DNA from: Anaeromicropila populeti
GTDB taxonomy: Bacteria; Bacillota; Clostridia; Lachnospirales; Lachnospiraceae
Direction: 5' to 3'
NCBI RefSeq assembly: GCF_900112775.1
Contig: NZ_FOYZ01000001.1
Location: 372,001-436,000 of the forward strand
Length of the DNA: 64,000 nucleotides
The translations under genes were made by a program, and so were the position numbers. Under the pieces are notes generated by a model. It saw nothing but the letters and a program-made list of their open reading frames with translations, searched no databases and was not told the DNA's origin. The first letter of the stretch is position 1. The number at the start of each line of letters is the position of its first letter. Positions 26,126 through 35,038 of the stretch are shown one piece after another.

Positions 26126-26583
26126 GTCCTCTCTCCCTTCTTTTCACGATTTTCCTCAAAAATGCAGTATCGTACTGAGTAATCCTGATTTTCTACAATA
26201 ATTTGACATCCCTGCCTTGTATCTGAATTAATAATAATCGGCGCCTTTAGATTAGCTGTTGTCTTTTTCACGTCATTGGGTACTGTTACAACAAGCAATA
26301 CTACAATATTTTCGCTTGTAACATCTCCTAAAGGCTTAAGCAGTTCATCTTCAATGGTTGGATTATAATCCTCCCTTACATGCAGGGGATTAATTACTGG
26401 AAGTGCAAGACCTGGCTCCTCAATACATTGCAGCCATGAAATAGCTGACTTCTTTTCATCTTCAATATCATATAATATTGTAAATTTCTTATAATCTTCA
26501 AAACCCATTAATCCATCTGCAAAATGGATAATTTTATTTTCCTCTAAATCTATTTCCCCAAAACACTTTGTATTAATTAACAT
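26119..26583 (-). CDS. fliW: Flagellar assembly factor FliW
   Basis: A 154-residue FliW with the conserved start TKCFGEIDLEENKIIHFADGLMGFED and the segment EEPGLALPVINP. FliW binds CsrA allosterically and is itself titrated by flagellin, so rising cytoplasmic flagellin frees CsrA to shut off flagellin translation. The stop overlaps the csrA start by seven bases, fixing the two proteins' synthesis together. Confidence 0.95.
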   Translation of the reverse strand: MLINTKCFGEIDLEENKIIHFADGLMGFEDYKKFTILYDIEDEKKSAISWLQCIEEPGLALPVINPLHVREDYNPTIEDELLKPLGDVTSENIVVLLVVTVPNDVKKTTANLKAPIIINSDTRQGCQIIVENQDYSVRYCIFEENREKKGERTC

Positions 26584-26628
26584 CTTGTATCTCCTTTCGC
26601 TGCACAGGTAACCCCTTTGAACACTATC

Positions 26629-28131
26629 CTATAAATAATCCAGCAGACTTACCTGAGCCACCTTCGCACTAGCACTTAATGAAGCATTGTACACCGTCAT
26701 AGCCGATGTGTAATTTACCACTGCATCTTCGATATCCACTCTGTCATTTTTCGTTAACATTTCTGAAAAAGAAGTCTGCTGATCCGTTAATCTTGCTTCA
26801 GTAAGCTCCAGTCTCTTATACCGGCTTCCCAAATCTGCAAGCTCTGTATTTACATCTTCCTGAACATTAGTAGTTGTGGTCAGTCCGTTCCCAAACTTTT
26901 CCTGCAAAACATTTTTCTGAAGCGTAAGTTCCGTATTTGCCTGTTCCAATAATTCATTCATGGCATCTTCTGTACCTGTGTAAGTTTTATTCTCTATCAT
27001 GCTTTTAATTTTAGTTAGCTTTTGTTCCACTTCATCTACCTTTTTTAATTGTCTGATAATATCATCAATTTGATTCCCCAGTTCAGCAGTAATGCATTGA
27101 TTTGCCATAGTATTTACCGTTATTTTCTGGCTGAAATTCACTTCGTACTGAATTTCCTGCTCCTCTGGCTTTTCATATTGTTTTAACGTACCTGCAATAA
27201 CAGCTCCTGTTCCATCTAAATCAGATACCTTACAATCAAAATAATGTTCTGGGCGAAGTTCGTCCTTTTCAAAGCTGCTTTTCTCATAATCGGCTTGAAT
27301 ATCTGTTGCAGTGGCTAGCGTATCATACGTACTCCCTGAAATAATAATCTCACCCGTTTCCTTTACCCACAGAGCATCATAAGTTGTGCCATTTGCCGTA
27401 TTGTAAGCATCAATGTCATAAGCATCTGCATCACTCATGGAAACTTCATGAATCGATAGGTTATTGGTGGTTCCCCCCGTCGTATAAGACAAACTGGTAA
27501 GACTATCAATATTGCCATAGGAGAGCTGCATTCTGTATGCAGTCTGCTGTGTTGCTGCCATAGAAGCATAGTCCTGTGCTGTATTACCTGCTGTATATTG
27601 TATATCTGCTTTTACATATGAAATGGTATTCACTTTATCAAAATCTAACTGTTCTGATATCTCATACAATTTATTCTCTGTTTTCTCTTCGAATACCAAT
27701 GGTGTATCGGTGCGATATCCTGTAAATAAATATCTTCCTGCATTATCCGCATTGGCACATTCATAAACCTGCTCTTTATATTGCTTCAAAGTTTCAATAA
27801 TAGCTGATCGATCCGTTGTCTCTAAAGTATCATTTGCCCCTTGGTTAAAATACGTGTTCATTTTTGTCAAAATATCATTCACATTGTCCAAAGCACTTTC
27901 TGTTACTTCCATCCATGACATGGCATCGGGAACATTTTTTTCTAAATACTGATCCAGTTCTGCCAGATTTGTCCTGTACTTCAAAGAACGCACTGCAATA
28001 ACAGGATCTTCAGACGGTCTCTGTATTTTTTGCTGCGTAGCATACTGATCTGCTGCTTTTGACATGTTTGTTTTATTTTTATTAATATTACTCAACATAC
28101 TAGTCGTCATCATTTTACTGGTAACTCTCAT
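26629..28131 (-). CDS. flgL: Flagellar hook-filament junction protein FlgL
   Basis: A 500-residue FlgL. The N-terminus (RVTSKMMTTSMLSNINKNK, then QRPSEDPVIAVRSLKYR) and flagellin-like C-terminal helix (DAVVNYTSAMTVYNASLSAS) are diagnostic. FlgL is the second junction protein between hook and filament. It is longer than the enteric form (about 320) because of a middle insert of about 200 residues. It lies 35 bases after the second flgK. Confidence 0.93.
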   Translation of the reverse strand: MRVTSKMMTTSMLSNINKNKTNMSKAADQYATQQKIQRPSEDPVIAVRSLKYRTNLAELDQYLEKNVPDAMSWMEVTESALDNVNDILTKMNTYFNQGANDTLETTDRSAIIETLKQYKEQVYECANADNAGRYLFTGYRTDTPLVFEEKTENKLYEISEQLDFDKVNTISYVKADIQYTAGNTAQDYASMAATQQTAYRMQLSYGNIDSLTSLSYTTGGTTNNLSIHEVSMSDADAYDIDAYNTANGTTYDALWVKETGEIIISGSTYDTLATATDIQADYEKSSFEKDELRPEHYFDCKVSDLDGTGAVIAGTLKQYEKPEEQEIQYEVNFSQKITVNTMANQCITAELGNQIDDIIRQLKKVDEVEQKLTKIKSMIENKTYTGTEDAMNELLEQANTELTLQKNVLQEKFGNGLTTTTNVQEDVNTELADLGSRYKRLELTEARLTDQQTSFSEMLTKNDRVDIEDAVVNYTSAMTVYNASLSASAKVAQVSLLDYL

Positions 28132-28166
28132 ATCATCATTCCCTTTCTTACCTCACATTAACAATC

Positions 28167-30005
28167 CTATATGCCAAGTCCATTAATCAGCACATCATAC
28201 AGTTCGTTCATAGTTTGTATTGCCTTAGAAGATAAATTATATGCATTTTGATAACGGACTAAATTCATACTTTCTTCATCTGTGTCCACACTAGATATAG
28301 ACATTCTTTGTGTATCAATAGATTTTAATATATTACTTTGACTGCTGGTAAACATACTGGATTTCTTTGTATCTGTTCCAATATCAGAGGTGAAAGTCTC
28401 TAAAAATCCAGCTGGTGAGCCTACTGAGAATACCGTGGTATCTGTTTTCAAAGCAACCAGTTTTTCCAAAATATTCTTTTCTTCAATACCATTGTCCCGC
28501 TTTTCACAGGTCACAATTCTGTCCGGATCCTCTGTAACTGTTTTGGAAACTGCAAAATTCAAACATGTCATATTATAATAAGAAGCATCTACGTATCCAT
28601 TTGCATTCTTTATTACATTGCCTGCTGCATCTGTAGCTACAAGGGAAGAAAAAGAAAAACCAGCTTTCAGCTCGCCAAATTCATAATCGCACTCTGTAGT
28701 TGGATCTGTGCCCACAAAAAAATCTACTCCCTGTACCCCATTCAAATCCTCACCACTATTATGCAGCTTGTTGAATTCACTGGAATAGGTTCTGGCAAAC
28801 TCAGTCAGCTGATTCATATAATAAGGGATTCCCTTAAAAGAAATACTCCTCCCCACTTGAGCTGACACATCTGTAACATCGGTTGCTAAAGGTTCTGACA
28901 ATTGAAATGTATAAGTATAGTTTCCGGCTGCATCTACTGTAACATCAAAACTATCATAGGCACATTCCTTGTTCCCAACTTTAATCAAACCATCCTTTTC
29001 TGGCAGATTCAATTTGGTTATATCATTGCAAGTAGAATCTGTAATTGTGAGAGTGGTAGAACCCAGTGTTCCATTACTATTTCCACTAAATACTTCTTGA
29101 TTATTCCCATCTCGCAGCTCAAACAATGCCTGCAATGTTCCTCCCAGGCTTGGGCTGGATTCATTAAAGGACTGTCCGTCACTCCAATAAACATCATATA
29201 AACCATCTACATCGCACTGATTGGTCTTAGTTTCGCTTGGAACACATTCTAAAGTACTATACTCATAATTATCCACAAGCAGCTTACCATCTATACGAAC
29301 TTCAAATGTGGTACTTCTGCTGTTGGGAGAGTCATATTCATTACTTGTAATCTTGACATATTCCGAAAGTCTGTCTAGCAATACATTTCTGGAGTCCCGT
29401 AAATCATTGGCATTTTGCCCTGTCATTTCAATCGTATTAATCTGCTTGTTTAAAGATGCGATTTGTTCTGCAATTGAATTAATAGCATCTGTTGTATTCT
29501 TAATTTCAGAATTCGCCTCCTTTTGCAGCGTCTGGAGACTGATTCCTAAATAATTCACAAATTCCGTAAAACCTTCTGCCATACTGGCCGTCTGGGTACG
29601 CATCGTAGTATCCCCTGCACTTTTTTGCAGTTCAGAGAGTGCCTCTGAAAAATTACTAAATGTAGCAGTCAGTCCCTCTGAATTGGTTTCTTTAAAATAA
29701 TCTTCAATACTTAGCAAAAAATGCTCCTGGGTAGAATAATAACCATAGATAGTACTATTATCACGATATTTTAAATCATAATATTCATTACGAACCTGAG
29801 TAATACTGTTCACATCTACTCCCGTACCAACCATTCCATAGCTGCTGGTAAGTGATATAGGAACACTTGCGGCAGCTGATGCCTCCTGTCTTGTATATCC
29901 TGTTGTATTTGCATTTGATATGTTATGTGAAGTGGTATTCATTGCTACCTGACTGGCATAAAGCCCTGATGTACTTATCGATAATCCAAAAAATGTTGAT
30001 GGCAT
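28167..30005 (-). CDS. flgK: Flagellar hook-associated protein FlgK (second copy)
   Basis: A 612-residue FlgK. The N-terminus carries the rod/hook signature (ISTSGLYASQVAMNTTSHNISNANTTGYTRQE in two stretches) and the C-terminus ends with YQNAYNLSSKAIQTMNELYDVL. A GQNANDLRDSRN motif near residue 200 is shared with its neighbour. It lies between another complete FlgK gene and flgL. Two adjacent FlgK-type genes may form a two-layer or alternative hook-filament junction. Which copy does the canonical job is not clear. Confidence 0.9.
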   Translation of the reverse strand: MPSTFFGLSISTSGLYASQVAMNTTSHNISNANTTGYTRQEASAAASVPISLTSSYGMVGTGVDVNSITQVRNEYYDLKYRDNSTIYGYYSTQEHFLLSIEDYFKETNSEGLTATFSNFSEALSELQKSAGDTTMRTQTASMAEGFTEFVNYLGISLQTLQKEANSEIKNTTDAINSIAEQIASLNKQINTIEMTGQNANDLRDSRNVLLDRLSEYVKITSNEYDSPNSRSTTFEVRIDGKLLVDNYEYSTLECVPSETKTNQCDVDGLYDVYWSDGQSFNESSPSLGGTLQALFELRDGNNQEVFSGNSNGTLGSTTLTITDSTCNDITKLNLPEKDGLIKVGNKECAYDSFDVTVDAAGNYTYTFQLSEPLATDVTDVSAQVGRSISFKGIPYYMNQLTEFARTYSSEFNKLHNSGEDLNGVQGVDFFVGTDPTTECDYEFGELKAGFSFSSLVATDAAGNVIKNANGYVDASYYNMTCLNFAVSKTVTEDPDRIVTCEKRDNGIEEKNILEKLVALKTDTTVFSVGSPAGFLETFTSDIGTDTKKSSMFTSSQSNILKSIDTQRMSISSVDTDEESMNLVRYQNAYNLSSKAIQTMNELYDVLINGLGI

Positions 30006-30057
30006 TTTCTTCTTCCTTTCCTCAAAAAAATCTGTTCCGGCCTCTGCAATTCAGTCC

Positions 30058-31878
30058 TTACATCCTGTTAATAATCTGTTCTAACATATCATTAATCACA
30101 GATATATATTTTGAACTGGCGCTATATGCATATTGAAACTTTATCATATTAGTCAGTTCCTCCTCTGAGGATACTCCCATAACTGTCTGTCTCTGGCTGT
30201 CTAAACTTTCCACCATTCCCGTCTGGTTTTCCGTCATGGTTGCCAGTGCATTGCCTCTATTCCCAATGTTTCCAATCAAAGCCGTATAGTAATCCTGAAA
30301 CGTATAGCTGGTCAATTCATTTGGAGATAGGGTAGAAAAATCATTTTCAAATAAGTCCGCCAGTTTTTCACAAGTGTTCATGTCATACGCATCTGTCAGG
30401 CCGCTTTCAGAAGTCCCGCTTAGTGGAAGATTGGCTACATCCTGCAATACGTTTGAATTTACTTCCATCGCACCTAATGAATATAAGCTATATGGATCTG
30501 ATTTATATTCCTGCTGATACACGTATACTTTTTGGGTCTGAGTATTACCACTGCCGTCAATATATGATATTTCTGCTTCTTTATAACGTTCTGTGTTGGT
30601 TCTTTTAAATAGAACTTCACCAGGTTCCTCCTTTTCCTCCTTAGTAGTAGGCGCAATTCCCTGATCCCAAAGCAAAACCCCTGATGTGTCATTGGTCAAA
30701 TTAATGGATTGGGAAACCCCGTCAATGGTCAATATCACATTAGTTGCTGCGGCTGTGTCAATTCCAATATTATCCATTACCTGATTAATTGTATTATTAG
30801 GTGCCAGTACATCATTAATAGCAGTCACTACTCCGTGAATTAACTGGTCAAACTCTGCCTGAACTGTCATAACAATAGATGGATCTACCGTATTATTGTA
30901 ATCTTCTACCGCTTGGTTATACAAAACTTCCGTAGCATAATCCTCAGGCTTTGGTATATCTTTATAATTAGCCTGCTCATTTCCTCTTGCAATCAGTAAT
31001 CCCTTTAACGAGCCAATATTGGTATTCAGTTCAGAGTTACATTCAATAGAAAAATCAAATACTGGATAGCCGTCCATACCGTCCCACACTACCTCCAGCA
31101 TAGAAGAACCACTGATTTTCTGGGTAGCCATCTTATTATAGCTATCTTCTGTCACAAAAGGATAACCCTCTGCATTAATCGTCACACTACCTATGGAATC
31201 TTCCCTGTAAGTAAATTTAACCAGTTCCCCCAGTTCATCCATCAGTGTATTTCTCGAATCCCTTAAATCATTGGCATTCTGCCCGCTGCTTTCATATTTA
31301 ACAATATCAGAATTAAGCTGTGAAATCTGTTTGCCAATTTCATTAATCCGGTTAACCTTTTCAGAAATCTGCGTATTCAAATTCACCTGGTAAGAATTCA
31401 GCTGGTTCGAAATGTTCTCTGCACGCTCTAGAAAAGTTACTGCCGTTTCCACAAATGCAGAACGTTTCACCCGGTTATCTGGCTCTTTTACCAATTCCTG
31501 TAGATTAGTCCAGAAATCTGAAATCGTTTCATGGAATGCTTCACCTTCTAATTCTCCAAACAAATCTTCAATTTCAGAAACTGCTTCCTGCTGCACCTCA
31601 TAAAACCCCTGCCTTCCCACCTCAAGCCGGTAAGATTTATCCAGAAACGTCTCTCTTATCTGCCTGATAGCGTCCATATCCGTTCCTAATCCAACCTGCA
31701 AAGAGGAAAGACCTGATGTGCCAATGGACTGGTATAAAAAGTCCGACGCAACAACCTGCTGCCTTACATATCCTTTTGTATTTACATTGGCCAAGTTATG
31801 ACTTGTGGTATTCAATGCTGCCTGATTGACCTGAATCCCAGAAACGCCAGTATAAATACTTGTCATAATATTTCCCAT
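30058..31878 (-). CDS. flgK: Flagellar hook-associated protein FlgK (first copy)
   Basis: A 606-residue FlgK with the start IYTGVSGIQVNQAALNTTSHNLANVNTKGYVRQ (read in pieces), the GQNANDLRDSRNTL motif near residue 200 and the C-terminus KFQYAYSASSKYISVINDMLEQI. It is the first of two tandem FlgK genes, 26 bases after flgN. The two copies share both ends but differ through the middle. ATG 31878 follows AGGTGG closely; an internal ATG at 31866 would also fit the family start. Confidence 0.9.
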   Translation of the reverse strand: MGNIMTSIYTGVSGIQVNQAALNTTSHNLANVNTKGYVRQQVVASDFLYQSIGTSGLSSLQVGLGTDMDAIRQIRETFLDKSYRLEVGRQGFYEVQQEAVSEIEDLFGELEGEAFHETISDFWTNLQELVKEPDNRVKRSAFVETAVTFLERAENISNQLNSYQVNLNTQISEKVNRINEIGKQISQLNSDIVKYESSGQNANDLRDSRNTLMDELGELVKFTYREDSIGSVTINAEGYPFVTEDSYNKMATQKISGSSMLEVVWDGMDGYPVFDFSIECNSELNTNIGSLKGLLIARGNEQANYKDIPKPEDYATEVLYNQAVEDYNNTVDPSIVMTVQAEFDQLIHGVVTAINDVLAPNNTINQVMDNIGIDTAAATNVILTIDGVSQSINLTNDTSGVLLWDQGIAPTTKEEKEEPGEVLFKRTNTERYKEAEISYIDGSGNTQTQKVYVYQQEYKSDPYSLYSLGAMEVNSNVLQDVANLPLSGTSESGLTDAYDMNTCEKLADLFENDFSTLSPNELTSYTFQDYYTALIGNIGNRGNALATMTENQTGMVESLDSQRQTVMGVSSEEELTNMIKFQYAYSASSKYISVINDMLEQIINRM

Positions 31879-31904
31879 TTTTCCACCTAACCTTTATCTA
31901 TTTC

Positions 31905-32417
31905 CTATTGTTTGGCATCAAATATGCCAGTTTGGTTCAACGGCACATTTACTGTGGACGCTGCCCTTGTATAATTATTCCCGGGAACCATCCTTGCACT
32001 TTGCAGATAATTCATATTAAACTCAATCATCTCCAGGGACTGTTCTATCAATATCTTATTCTGGGCATTTACCTCCCGTATTCGGTTCAAAGACTTTGCC
32101 AGCCGATCATGCAGTTCACTCAGCTGCTTTTGTTCCTTGGGCTGTTTTTGCAAAATCTCAACTAAAACCTTCAAAGTCAATGTATCTGCCTTTTTCCCCA
32201 AAACCACACCTATATTTTGAACGATACCAGACCGTTTATGTTCTAATCCCAGTATTTGGTCTACAATTGTCTGTTCTAGTGCTGAAATTGTTTGCAGCGC
32301 TTCTAAATCATTATCAATAATAACTTTTGTCTTTTTTTCCACTGTTGGAAGCAATTCTGCATATAAAGCATCCTCTGCTTCCAACGTTATAATTAATTCT
32401 TCAATCAGACTTGCCAA
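31905..32417 (-). CDS. flgN: Flagellar export chaperone FlgN
   Basis: A 170-residue helical protein with the FlgN layout: ALYAELLPTVEKKTKVIIDND near the start, LEQTIVDQILGLEHKRS, and the C-terminal YLQSARMV motif. FlgN carries FlgK and FlgL to the export gate. It lies between flgM and the flgK pair, its usual neighbours. Confidence 0.88.
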   Translation of the reverse strand: MASLIEELIITLEAEDALYAELLPTVEKKTKVIIDNDLEALQTISALEQTIVDQILGLEHKRSGIVQNIGVVLGKKADTLTLKVLVEILQKQPKEQKQLSELHDRLAKSLNRIREVNAQNKILIEQSLEMIEFNMNYLQSARMVPGNNYTRAASTVNVPLNQTGIFDAKQ

Positions 32418-32480
32418 TCGTAATCACCTTTTCCGTTCCTTTTCTTTCAACCATTCCTTCACACCATTTCCCTGGTATAG

Positions 32481-32759
32481 TTAAATAAGTGTGTTAAAAT
32501 AACTCTCGGCAATCTTATCTGCTATTTCTTTTGCCGAAACATCATAAGTTCCAGACTTCATCCTGCTCTTTATTTCCTCAACCTTCTCATAACGGATATC
32601 TGCTGACTCAGCAATGGCTTTCTTTGCTGTCTGTAAGTCCTTTCCCAACTGGGATATCTGAATATAATCCTGTGCCCCCTTTACGTCAGGCTTAGATGAC
32701 GCTTTTGCAGCACTGCTGCTATATGCCTGACTTACTTTCTGTAATGTATCAATTCTCAT
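32481..32759 (-). CDS. flgM: Anti-sigma factor FlgM
   Basis: A 92-residue FlgM from ATG 32759: MRIDTLQKVSQAYSSSAAK, then the C-terminal SigD-binding helices (VEEIKSRMKSGTYDVSAKEIADKI). FlgM holds SigD until the hook is finished and is then exported. The start is fixed by AGGTGG eight bases upstream; a longer open frame to 32870 runs through the SigD promoter and is rejected. First gene of the late flagellar operon. Confidence 0.92.
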   Translation of the reverse strand: MRIDTLQKVSQAYSSSAAKASSKPDVKGAQDYIQISQLGKDLQTAKKAIAESADIRYEKVEEIKSRMKSGTYDVSAKEIADKIAESYFNTLI

Positions 32760-32805
32760 TCCAATCACCACCTGTTTTCTATTTTTCAAATTGCTTATGT
32801 TGTAT

Positions 32806-32833
32806 TTATCGGATATTTCAGAAAAAATCATTA
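32806..32833 (-). promoter_or_regulatory. SigD promoter of the flgM operon
   Basis: Minus-strand TAAT (32830-32833), a 16-base spacer and TCCGATAA (32806-32813) match the SigD pattern TAAA / GCCGATAA. It lies about 50 bases before flgM and after the lysA terminator, so it should drive flgM through fliS. Confidence 0.75.
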
Positions 32834-32840
32834 GTTTCTT

Positions 32841-32900
32841 TTTCAAAATAAAAGGATTTCTTTGACACAAGCTATCATCCTGTCAATAAGAAATCCTTTT
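32841..32900 (-). terminator. Intrinsic terminator after lysA
   Basis: Long inverted repeat with arms AAAAGGATTTCTTATTGACA (minus strand, 32881-32900) and its near-complement (32850-32867), followed by ATTTTG. It isolates the lysA transcript from the SigD-driven flagellar operon. Confidence 0.82.
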
Positions 32901-32940
32901 CCTTTTATTCCAATATTATAAAGAATACCCTTTTATAGTC

Positions 32941-34206
32941 TTAATATTTCACATCTTTTAAAATATCGCAAAAATCAAATGTTGCAAAATAATCTTCTGG
33001 TGTCTCTTTGCGGCGGATTAATTGAGCTGAGCCATCTTCCTTTAACAAAACTTCAGCTGACTTTAATTTTCCATTGTAGTTATAACCCATTGCAAATCCA
33101 TGAGCTCCTGTATCGTGAATCACCAAATAATCTCCAATGTTGATTTTAGGAAGCATTCTGTCGATTGCAAATTTATCATTATTTTCACACAACGAACCTG
33201 TTACATCATATTTAAAATCACAGGCAGCATCTTCTTTACCAAGAACGGAGATATGATGATACGCTCCATATATGGCAGGACGCATCAGATTTACTGCACA
33301 AGCGTCTACTCCAATATACTCTTTGTAAATATGCTTCTGATGAATTACCTTTGTAACCAGACAGCCATATGGTGCCAGCATAAAGCGTCCCAGCTCTGTG
33401 AAAATAGAGACATCTCCCATTCCATTTGGTACTAGAATTTCTTCAAACGCCTTTTTCACGCCTATACCAATTTCCATAATATCATTTCCCTCTTGATCTG
33501 GTTTGTATGGAATTCCCACACCGCCAGACAGGTTGATATACTTAATATCTGCACCTGTTTTTTCTTTTACTTCTACGGCTAATTCAAATAAAACCTTTGC
33601 AAGCATTGGGTAATACTCATTTGTTACGGTGTTGCTTGCCAAAAATGAGTGTATACCGAAATTTTTAACACCTTTGCTCTTTAATATTTTAAATCCTTCT
33701 ATTAACTGTTCTTTTGTAAATCCGTATTTTGCATCCCCTGGATTATCCATGATATCCGTTCCCAGTTTGAAAAACCCTCCTGGATTATATCTGCAAAAAA
33801 TGGTTTCTGGAATTCCACATGTTCTCTCCAAAAATTCAATATGCGTAAAATCATCTAAATTAATAAATGCACCTAATTCCTTTGCTTTTACATATTCTTC
33901 TTCTGGTGTTACATTGGATGAAAACATAATATCCTTGTTTTGAAATCCAAGTGCCTCAGACATCATCAGCTCTGTCATGGAAGAACAGTCTGTTCCACAG
34001 CCTTCCTCCTGTAAAATTTTCAATAAGAATGGGTTTGGCGTTGCTTTCACTGCAAAGTATTCCCGAAATCCTTTATTCCATGAAAATGCCTCCTTCAACT
34101 TTCTTGCATTTTCCCGGATTCCTTTTTCATCATATAAATGAAATGGTGTAGGATACTCCTTTACCAGCTCTTCTACTTGTTCTAATGTTACAAATGGTGT
34201 CTTCAT
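32941..34206 (-). CDS. lysA: Diaminopimelate decarboxylase
   Basis: A 421-residue fold-type III PLP decarboxylase. The PLP lysine is in YFAVKATPNP (about residues 49-58). Later motifs are GIHSFLASN, NLSGGVGIPY, ELGRFM and GSLCENNDKFA, which includes the cysteine of the substrate-binding region. LysA makes L-lysine from meso-diaminopimelate. Carboxynorspermidine decarboxylase is the main alternative of this fold, but its partner genes are absent. The start overlaps the TrmB-family regulator's stop by four bases (ATGA). Confidence 0.88.
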   Translation of the reverse strand: MKTPFVTLEQVEELVKEYPTPFHLYDEKGIRENARKLKEAFSWNKGFREYFAVKATPNPFLLKILQEEGCGTDCSSMTELMMSEALGFQNKDIMFSSNVTPEEEYVKAKELGAFINLDDFTHIEFLERTCGIPETIFCRYNPGGFFKLGTDIMDNPGDAKYGFTKEQLIEGFKILKSKGVKNFGIHSFLASNTVTNEYYPMLAKVLFELAVEVKEKTGADIKYINLSGGVGIPYKPDQEGNDIMEIGIGVKKAFEEILVPNGMGDVSIFTELGRFMLAPYGCLVTKVIHQKHIYKEYIGVDACAVNLMRPAIYGAYHHISVLGKEDAACDFKYDVTGSLCENNDKFAIDRMLPKINIGDYLVIHDTGAHGFAMGYNYNGKLKSAEVLLKEDGSAQLIRRKETPEDYFATFDFCDILKDVKY

Positions 34207-34907
34207 ATATTTGTTCCTCCTTGCATTTCCAATAGTTTAATTTCATTTTTTAACATTTCTTTGAATACATCTATTAGATTTTTATTTTTTGAATACAGAC
34301 AGGTTGCATTATCTCCTTCTTCCATTTCACCAGTTAAAACCTCTATAGAATCTACGATAATACCTATTTGTTTTTCTCTCCTGACATTATAATAAGTTGT
34401 CACCGATTCTAAAGAAAAACCTTTTTTGTCTGTTATTACTACTACCTTTAAACCCTTTCGGGACAATTCCCGCAGCTGTTCTTCTAGAATCCCAAGCAGT
34501 GACTGTCCAACAGACAGGTACACTCTCTTCTCCGCTCTGTCCAACATATTTTCAATTTGATTTTTAATATGCTTTTCACCCTTTATTGTAATATACCCAT
34601 CGCTTTCTATGCGGGGTTCCGGCGCAAGATGAAGCAGTCTTTTTTGAATTCTCTGCAATTCACGTATTTTATTATTACTGAAATTCTCCACATCCACTGC
34701 CATATATTTTACTACAACACCCTCTATTACATAAGCAGCTCCCTTTTCTACCAGACCTGCAAGGCCATTATATGTGTTGGAACGCGAAATACCTGTCAGC
34801 TTAGCCGTTTCATATCCGCTTGACTCGCCATTGGTCAGAAGAGCAACATAGATAGAAGCTTCCTGTCTTGTCAATCCAAAATTCGTGAGTAGTTCAATGA
34901 ACTCCAT
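34203..34907 (-). CDS. TrmB-family transcriptional regulator
   Basis: A 234-residue protein. The first 70 residues form a winged helix (FGLTRQEASIYVALL ... GISRSNTYNGLAGLVEKG), and residues about 105-225 form the TrmB ligand-binding/phospholipase-D-like domain (KGEKHIKNQIENMLDRAEKRVYLS in part). It is co-transcribed and overlapping with lysA, so lysine or a precursor may be its ligand. Its own promoter carries a palindrome right after the -10, suggesting autoregulation. Confidence 0.85.
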   Translation of the reverse strand: MEFIELLTNFGLTRQEASIYVALLTNGESSGYETAKLTGISRSNTYNGLAGLVEKGAAYVIEGVVVKYMAVDVENFSNNKIRELQRIQKRLLHLAPEPRIESDGYITIKGEKHIKNQIENMLDRAEKRVYLSVGQSLLGILEEQLRELSRKGLKVVVITDKKGFSLESVTTYYNVRREKQIGIIVDSIEVLTGEMEEGDNATCLYSKNKNLIDVFKEMLKNEIKLLEMQGGTNI

Positions 34908-34932
34908 AAATCCAATACCTCTTTTTTAGTAT

Positions 34933-34975
34933 TTCCTTTTAGGAACACTATAATATATACCTTGAAAAAAGTCAA
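34933..34975 (-). promoter_or_regulatory. Promoter and operator of the trmB-lysA operon
   Basis: Minus-strand TTGACT (34970-34975), a 17-base spacer and TATAGT (34947-34952) form a strong housekeeping promoter. The palindrome TTCCT-AAA-AGGAA (34933-34945) begins two bases after the -10, at the transcript start, where a bound repressor would block initiation. Confidence 0.78.
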
Positions 34976-35038
34976 GCACCCGACTAGTAAATTTTATCAT
35001 TACCAGTAAGATGCCTGACCATCTATGTAAAAGTATTT

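Noticed and set aside
32760-32870. N-terminal extension of FlgM starting at 32870.
   Set aside because: It would run through the SigD promoter and lacks a ribosome site; AGGTGG precedes ATG 32759.
32941-34206. Carboxynorspermidine decarboxylase instead of LysA.
   Set aside because: Same fold, but no carboxynorspermidine dehydrogenase gene is adjacent and motifs such as GSLCENNDKFA fit LysA.
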